Assembly (NCBI GenBank): GCA_964644655.1
Contig: CAZXYA010000402.1
Coordinates: 1-8,746, forward strand
DNA from: JAFMDF01 sp964644655
GTDB lineage: Bacteria > Bacteroidota > Bacteroidia > Chitinophagales > Saprospiraceae
Reading direction: 5' to 3'
Length of the DNA: 8,746 bases
Of this stretch, positions 5,072 through 8,746 are shown in pieces. Position numbers and translations under genes: made by a program. Within the stretch, counting starts at the first letter, position 1, and each line of letters starts with the position of its first letter. Under the pieces are notes generated by a model. The model was not told the DNA's origin, searched no databases, and worked only from the letters and a program-made list of their open reading frames with translations.

Positions 5072-6046
5072 TTATGCGTAAGTATTTAATAATTGTTGCT
5101 GTTCTTTAACGGCTTCGATAAATTCTTCTTTTAACCGTTTGGCTAATGCTGCTACTGGCATATTGTCCTTAATGGTCGCTACTCCTTGTCCTGCAGACCA
5201 AATCGTTTTCCAAGCTTTTGCCTCTGCCTTCGCAGCATCTAATTCACTTCCAAAATCAACTTTTCCTTTTAATGCCCACATTTCTTTGGTGATGCCCATG
5301 GCTTCTAAACTTGGGCGTAGAAAATTAGCGCTTACTCCAGAAACGGCAGCAGTATAGACAATATCTTTAGTACCACTTTCAATAATCATATTTCGATAGC
5401 CTTCTTCGGCCTCACTCTCTGCCACGTTGATAAATCGAGTCCCCATATATGCTAAATCTGCCCCAATTTGCATAGCTGAAGCAACATCTCTTCCAGTACT
5501 CATACAGCCACTCAATAGAATAGTGCCATCAAAAAAGCTGCGCACTTCTTGTACAAATGGCATAGGGTGTAAAGTACCTGCGTGACCGCCAGCACCTGCC
5601 GCTACACAAATTAAACCGTCTACACCAGCCGCCGCCGCTTTAGCTGCATGCCGAAGACTAATCACATCATGAAAAACCAATCCTCCATAAGCATGTACGG
5701 CATCCACTAAATCCGAAACTGCCCCTAAAGACGTAATAATAATAGGTACTTTATGCTTGATACATACTTCCAAATCTGCTTGTAATCTTGGATTTGTTCG
5801 GTGCGCTATTAAATTGACGCCATAAGGTGCAGCAGGTTTTCCATTAGCTTGCGTATAGCCATCTAAAGCCGTTTCAATTTCGGTTAACCATCCATCAAAA
5901 CCTTCCGTTGTTCGATGATTTAGTGCAGGAAAAGTGCCTACGATTCCAGTTTTACAAGTTTCAATCACTAGTTTGGGACCAGAGATTAAAAACATCGGTG
6001 CCGCTACTGCTGGTAGCGACAAGTCTTTCATGAAAGGGTGTTTCAT
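5072..6046 (-). CDS. FMN-dependent oxidoreductase, nitronate monooxygenase family
   Basis: A 324-aa TIM-barrel flavoprotein of the 2-nitropropane dioxygenase/nitronate monooxygenase (NMO) family, cytoplasmic. I start it at the ATG at 6046 (MKHPFMKDLSLPAVAAPM); a TTG four codons earlier (6058) is possible but less likely. The barrel opens with LPAVAAPMF, the usual first strand. The family's catalytic histidine is H155 in GAGGHAG (151-157). FMN phosphate-binding loops are LLSGCMSTGRDVASA (177-191) and IGADLAYMGTRF (194-205). Family members oxidise propionate 3-nitronate, but some relatives are NADH:quinone reductases, so the substrate stays open. It is transcribed just before the acyl-CoA dehydrogenase across a 106-bp gap filled by a large hairpin, and may share a transcript with it. 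Confidence 0.88.
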   Translation of the reverse strand: MKHPFMKDLSLPAVAAPMFLISGPKLVIETCKTGIVGTFPALNHRTTEGFDGWLTEIETALDGYTQANGKPAAPYGVNLIAHRTNPRLQADLEVCIKHKVPIIITSLGAVSDLVDAVHAYGGLVFHDVISLRHAAKAAAAGVDGLICVAAGAGGHAGTLHPMPFVQEVRSFFDGTILLSGCMSTGRDVASAMQIGADLAYMGTRFINVAESEAEEGYRNMIIESGTKDIVYTAAVSGVSANFLRPSLEAMGITKEMWALKGKVDFGSELDAAKAEAKAWKTIWSAGQGVATIKDNMPVAALAKRLKEEFIEAVKEQQQLLNTYA

Positions 6047-6230
6047 ACAGGATGACAAGTTTTAACTCCGTATTTTAATCGGAGATTTTTCAGGATGAAC
6101 AAGAGGAAAAAGCAGCCTTAAAAGTTATTATAACTATCTACAGCTTGTCGTTTTCTTGTTGAATCCTTATATGTTTTAGTATAATTTATAAATTCAATTT
6201 TTCAGAAGACCACTAGAAATAAAAGTTCAT

Positions 6231-6267
6231 AGGATTATAAATCCTGTTAATCTTAATAATCCTGTCA
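6231..6267. repeat. Period-9 word repeat at the methyltransferase 3' end
   Basis: Units ATCCTGTTA (6241-6249), ATCTTAATA (6250-6258) and ATCCTGTCA (6259-6267) keep a 9-bp period, and AGGATT-ATA-AATCCT (6231-6245) adds a perfect small palindrome. The last unit contains the methyltransferase TGA stop (6267-6265). It resembles the aatcctgttaatcct-type repeats I recall from Bacteroidota genomes. Confidence 0.6.
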
Positions 6268-7050
6268 TCTTATAATTCCTCTCACTTCCTTCAATTTCAT
6301 CAACATCTGTTTCGCCTCTGTTTCTATCCAATGCTGATGTTCTGCTATCGCTTGTAAACGTAATTCTTCCGTTACAAAGCCTTCTGCTACCATTTTTTGA
6401 CCAACGCCTTTTGCTACTTCAATCCAAATCCCTGCTTTATGCAAAAAATTAGCATCTCCTTTCGTATAGGTTTCATTCGCAGAAATTACCTCTATTTGCT
6501 GTAAATCTGCTTTTTCAAAATAATCAGGCAAATTTTCTGCAATCGCATTATTCAAGCCCATCTTACTTCGCCAATCCAAAAAATCACGATAAAATAATTG
6601 CATGCTTTTAGGTGGTGCAGGGGTCCAAGCCAATGCTTCGTGATTATAGTCTAAAATAGAAATTTGCCCCTTTGGTTTGAGCCAAGTTTTCATTTTCACC
6701 AACGCAGCTTGTGGGTTGTGCAACCATTGCAAGACTCTAGCAGCGACTATTAAATCAAATTTTTCTTTCGGTTTGTATTCAAATAAACCAGTTACTTTCA
6801 ATGCTAAATTATTAGGGAAATCAAAGAGGGTTTTTCCTTCTTCGACTAAGGCTTTGCTTCTGTCTATTCCTATTACTTGACCTTCTGGACCTACTTTTTT
6901 AGCAATTCCCTTTGAAATTGCTCCCGTTCCACAGCCTACATCTAGAACCCTTATTCCCTTCTTTAGAATTGGAACTAAAGTTGAATAGTCTTTTTCAAGG
7001 CTACGATTATTTAATATTGGTGCTGAACTTTTAGGAGTTGATTTCTTCAT
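6265..7050 (-). CDS. Class I SAM-dependent methyltransferase
   Basis: A 261-aa soluble enzyme transferring a methyl group from S-adenosylmethionine to an unidentified acceptor. Motif I, VLDVGCGTG (35-43), is canonical. The acidic residue binding the ribose is D63 in VIGIDRS, and FDLIVAARVLQWLHNP (98-113) carries motif II and the following helix, with LKPKGQISILDY (124-135) as motif III. The Rossmann-like domain thus covers about 30-140. The remaining 120 residues are mostly helical and would shape the acceptor pocket; they match nothing I can name. Length is typical of UbiE/BioC-like small-molecule methyltransferases, but no specific function can be given. The ATG at 7050 (MKKSTPKSS) has an A-rich lead. 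Neighbours are a DUF4177-like gene 109 bp upstream and the FMN oxidoreductase 218 bp downstream, so no tight operon. Confidence 0.9.
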   Translation of the reverse strand: MKKSTPKSSAPILNNRSLEKDYSTLVPILKKGIRVLDVGCGTGAISKGIAKKVGPEGQVIGIDRSKALVEEGKTLFDFPNNLALKVTGLFEYKPKEKFDLIVAARVLQWLHNPQAALVKMKTWLKPKGQISILDYNHEALAWTPAPPKSMQLFYRDFLDWRSKMGLNNAIAENLPDYFEKADLQQIEVISANETYTKGDANFLHKAGIWIEVAKGVGQKMVAEGFVTEELRLQAIAEHQHWIETEAKQMLMKLKEVRGIIR

Positions 7051-7115
7051 TTTCTACATTTTAATCTTTGTTAAAAAATAGAAAAGTAAAGTTTGTTGGT
7101 GTATGGTATTAATTT

Positions 7116-7151
7116 ATAATTGATCGAATTACGATTGGTAAAATCAATTAT
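7116..7151. repeat. Inverted repeat ATAATTGAT/ATCAATTAT
   Basis: Perfect 9-nt arms (7116-7124 and 7143-7151) with an 18-nt loop sit 8 bp after the stop of the small DUF4177-like gene. It may end that transcript, but the stem is AT-rich and lacks a following T-run on the minus strand. Confidence 0.35.
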
Positions 7152-7159
7152 TTCTTTTA

Positions 7160-7372
7160 TCACTTCACTTCTGGTAAATCCTTTTCAAAGTATAACCATA
7201 TATACATCGCTATTCCAAAACTAGCAGCATCAGTAGACACTAACCGCCAACCAAATTGCGTATAATCATCAATTTTTTGTTGAATTTCTTTTTTGGAAGC
7301 TTTCGCTATATGTTGTTTATCTTTCGTAACCTTACTAAAATAAGTAAGCGCTTCAACTTTATATTCTTTCAT
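7160..7372 (-). CDS. Small DUF4177-like protein
   Basis: A 70-aa soluble protein if started at the ATG at 7372 (MKEYKVEAL); a TTG two codons earlier (7378) is open but less likely. The layout is that of the DUF4177 family of small bacterial proteins: an N-terminal strand YKVEAL, a central helix (KEIQQKIDDYTQ), the FGWRLVSTDA core around residues 40-49, and a final strand with YIWLYFEK. No biochemical role is established for the family as far as I know. The gene stands alone, 67 bp downstream of the alcohol dehydrogenase stop with a hairpin between them. No signal peptide is seen, although FGIAMYIWLYF is locally hydrophobic. Confidence 0.72.
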   Translation of the reverse strand: MKEYKVEALTYFSKVTKDKQHIAKASKKEIQQKIDDYTQFGWRLVSTDAASFGIAMYIWLYFEKDLPEVK

Positions 7373-7408
7373 TGCCAAATAGATTTTGTGATTAATAATC
7401 TAACATGG

Positions 7409-7427
7409 CACAACTCAGAGAGTTGTG
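7409..7427 (-). terminator. Hairpin after the alcohol dehydrogenase
   Basis: A perfect 8-bp stem (CACAACTC at 7409-7416, GAGTTGTG at 7420-7427) with a 3-nt loop lies 12 bp past the dehydrogenase stop. Stem quality is good, but no T-run follows on the minus strand, so it may be a stabilising 3' stem or a weak terminator between this gene and the small gene downstream. Confidence 0.45.
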
Positions 7428-7439
7428 TTACCTCCACAC

Positions 7440-8441
7440 TTATGCCTCTAGTACAATTCTATATCGAGGCTTCCCATTCCTCAATTTCTCAAAAGCTTCA
7501 TTTACATCTGCCATTTGATAATGCTCTGTCATTGGTGCTAATTGATGTCTAGCCGCAAATTTCAACATCTCTTTAATCTGGTAAGGGCTACCTGTTGGAG
7601 AAGCCGTAATAGATTTTTGTTTACCCATTAGGTTACCGACTCGTGCCGAAACTTGCGGGGCAACCCCTACGATATGCAAAATTCCTTTGCTTTTTAGTGC
7701 TTTTAAATAATTATTCCAATCTAGCTCCACATTTACGGTGTCTAAGACCATATCCATACTCCCTCTTAATTTCTTCAAACTATCTTTATCATGCGTACTC
7801 ACAAAATTATGTGCGCCTAATTTTCGAGCTTCTTCTTCCTTTTCTGGGCTGGTTGAAAAAGCAGTCACTTCACAACCCCATGCCTTCAAAAAGGCAAGTG
7901 CCATGTGTCCTAAACCACCAATTCCTACCACTCCAACATGACTCAAAGGGCTAATATTATGCTGCATTAAAGGGCTAAATACCGTAATACCTCCACAAAA
8001 TAGAGGACCTGCAGATTTTAAATCAACTCCATCTGGAATTGGTACTGCCCAAGTTGATTGCACTCTCAACTTATCCGCAAATCCACCGTGTCTACCTCCG
8101 ATAGTTGGCTGTGCTCGATTACACATTTGATGATAACCAGTCATACATTCATCACAAGTCAAGCAAGATTTTGCGGTCCAACCTACGCCCACTTTTTGAC
8201 CCACCTTCAGATTTCTTACGCCGGCACCAACAGCTATAATCTCTCCTACTGCCTCATGTCCTGGTACAAATGGATAAACGGTACTTCGCCATTCATTATC
8301 CAGCATACTCATATCACTATGACATACGCCACAATACAAAACTTTAATATCTACTTCATTATTTTTTAAAGCGCCCAATTCATATTGGAAAGGTTTTAAC
8401 TCTCCTTTTGCTTCTTGAGCTGCGTAAGCGTTTACGACCAT
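7440..8441 (-). CDS. Zinc-dependent alcohol dehydrogenase, cinnamyl/YahK type, probably NADP-linked
   Basis: A 333-aa cytoplasmic medium-chain dehydrogenase interconverting alcohols and aldehydes. The catalytic zinc ligands are C37 in YCGVCHSD, H62-E63 in GHEAVGE, and C149 in GPLFCGG. The structural-zinc loop has C93, C96, C99 and C107. The Rossmann motif is VGIGGLGHMAL (172-182), and STSPEK (196-201) at the end of the second strand is the small-residue pattern associated with NADP(H) preference in the cinnamyl alcohol dehydrogenase group. Both zinc sites are intact. It is slightly shorter than the usual 345-355 aa, mainly through a short N-terminus. The ATG at 8441 (MVVNAYAAQE) places the first strand correctly. 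It follows another MDR gene across a 195-bp gap containing heptamer arrays. A role in reducing aldehydes is inferred from the family; the natural substrate is not known. Confidence 0.94.
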   Translation of the reverse strand: MVVNAYAAQEAKGELKPFQYELGALKNNEVDIKVLYCGVCHSDMSMLDNEWRSTVYPFVPGHEAVGEIIAVGAGVRNLKVGQKVGVGWTAKSCLTCDECMTGYHQMCNRAQPTIGGRHGGFADKLRVQSTWAVPIPDGVDLKSAGPLFCGGITVFSPLMQHNISPLSHVGVVGIGGLGHMALAFLKAWGCEVTAFSTSPEKEEEARKLGAHNFVSTHDKDSLKKLRGSMDMVLDTVNVELDWNNYLKALKSKGILHIVGVAPQVSARVGNLMGKQKSITASPTGSPYQIKEMLKFAARHQLAPMTEHYQMADVNEAFEKLRNGKPRYRIVLEA

Positions 8442-8451
8442 GATAATTTAG

Positions 8452-8474
8452 AATTTTCAATTTTCAATTTTCAA
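8452..8474. repeat. Heptamer array AATTTTC, three units, upstream of the alcohol dehydrogenase
   Basis: AATTTTC at 8452-8458, 8459-8465 and 8466-8472, then AA. It starts 10 bp upstream of the dehydrogenase ATG, so it lies in the mRNA leader, and is the inverse of the array at 8600-8634. Confidence 0.85.
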
Positions 8475-8599
8475 CTGTCGCAACGAAGTAATTCATCGTT
8501 TAATAGAAACAGTAAAGATAAATTAAAAATTATATGATAATAAATGGGATAAATTTCAGCTCCAATTTATCATCCTAAATTCTCAAACAATTCCGTTTT

Positions 8600-8634
8600 G
8601 AAAATTGAAAATTATAAATTGAAAATTGAAAATT
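8600..8634. repeat. Heptamer array GAAAATT, five units, at the MDR stop codon
   Basis: GAAAATT at 8600-8606, 8607-8613, 8621-8627 and 8628-8634, with ATAAATT in phase at 8614-8620. It ends 2 bp from the stop codon of the upstream MDR gene and is the inverse complement of the 8452-8474 array, 125 bp away. The two could pair in the transcript. Confidence 0.85.
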
Positions 8635-8636
8635 TC

Positions 8637-8746
8637 CTAAGGTTGAATAATAATTTTCCCCAATACCTTTCTATCCATCATATCAATCAATGCTTGTCTA
8701 GAATCTTCCAAAGAATATACTTGGTGGATGTATGGCTTCAATTTGC
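8637..8746 (-). CDS. C-terminal fragment of an MDR zinc-binding/quinone oxidoreductase-like protein
   Basis: Only the last 35 codons lie in the window; the gene runs off the right-hand edge. The minus strand reads KLKPYIHQVYSLEDSRQA then LIDMMDRKVLGKIIIQP and TAG (8639-8637). An IHQVYSLED segment, a helix with a conserved Ala, and a final GKIII strand are the typical end of NADPH:quinone oxidoreductase and zinc-binding dehydrogenase members of the medium-chain family. Substrate and cofactor residues are outside the window. It is transcribed ahead of the alcohol dehydrogenase, so two oxidoreductases of one superfamily are adjacent, though the 195-bp gap argues against tight coupling. Confidence 0.8.
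   Translation of the reverse strand, partial: KLKPYIHQVYSLEDSRQALIDMMDRKVLGKIIIQP

Noticed and set aside
6047..6264. Promoter for the FMN oxidoreductase
   Set aside because: Only a one-mismatch -7 box (TAACTTTT) without a -33 TTG was found, which is too common in AT-rich DNA to report. A 5-bp CTCCG/CGGAG stem near 6066 was also too short.
7428..7439. Shine-Dalgarno-like GGAGG on the minus strand after the alcohol dehydrogenase stop
   Set aside because: The only ATG that follows closely opens a frame of four codons, so it does not mark a gene.
7643..8369. Plus-strand frames inside the alcohol dehydrogenase region
   Set aside because: The minus-strand protein has all zinc and Rossmann motifs; the plus-strand translations are low-complexity shadows.

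Overview
The window reads as an AT-rich chromosomal segment of a Bacteroidota bacterium, most likely from the Saprospiria/Saprospiraceae side of the phylum. Supporting signs are the compact intergenic palindromes and word repeats I associate with this phylum (from memory, not searched), the lack of Shine-Dalgarno sites in front of genes, A-rich start regions, and Bacteroidota-type -7 promoter boxes (TAnnTTTG). The genus cannot be fixed from the sequence. Every gene I can support lies on the minus strand, so transcription runs from high to low coordinates. No tRNA, rRNA, transposase, phage or CRISPR feature was seen.

In order of transcription: the C-terminal end of a quinone-oxidoreductase-like MDR protein (8637-8746, cut by the window edge); a zinc-dependent, probably NADP-linked alcohol dehydrogenase of the cinnamyl/YahK type (7440-8441); a 70-aa DUF4177-like protein (7160-7372); a class I SAM methyltransferase (6265-7050); an FMN enzyme of the nitronate monooxygenase family (5072-6046); an ACAD10/11-like acyl-CoA dehydrogenase (3736-4965); a small membrane protein whose reading frame carries an in-frame stop at codon 10 (3004-3426); a Nudix hydrolase with an extended, NUDT19-like Nudix box (2227-2940); a minimal NarL-type histidine kinase (908-1657); and a LuxR/NarL response regulator (43-702).

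The kinase and regulator form a plausible two-component pair but have separate leaders and apparently separate promoters. The acyl-CoA dehydrogenase, the FMN oxidoreductase and possibly the Nudix enzyme suggest a loose acyl-CoA/oxidoreductase neighbourhood. The two MDR dehydrogenases point to carbonyl/alcohol metabolism. These pathway links are inference only.

The most interesting material is intergenic. At least five gaps hold short arrays with a strict 7-bp period. Each locus uses its own heptamer (TCAAGCA, AAATCAT, GTTAACA, GAGTAGA, AATTTTC), contains in-phase degenerate units, and in three of the five places is arranged as an inverted pair able to fold into a long hairpin. They abut stop or start codons. 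They resemble in form the heptanucleotide STRR repeats of filamentous cyanobacteria. Other palindromes (1950-1990, 2108-2131, 3474-3508, 3665-3687) and period-9 and period-16 repeats fill much of the remaining non-coding DNA.
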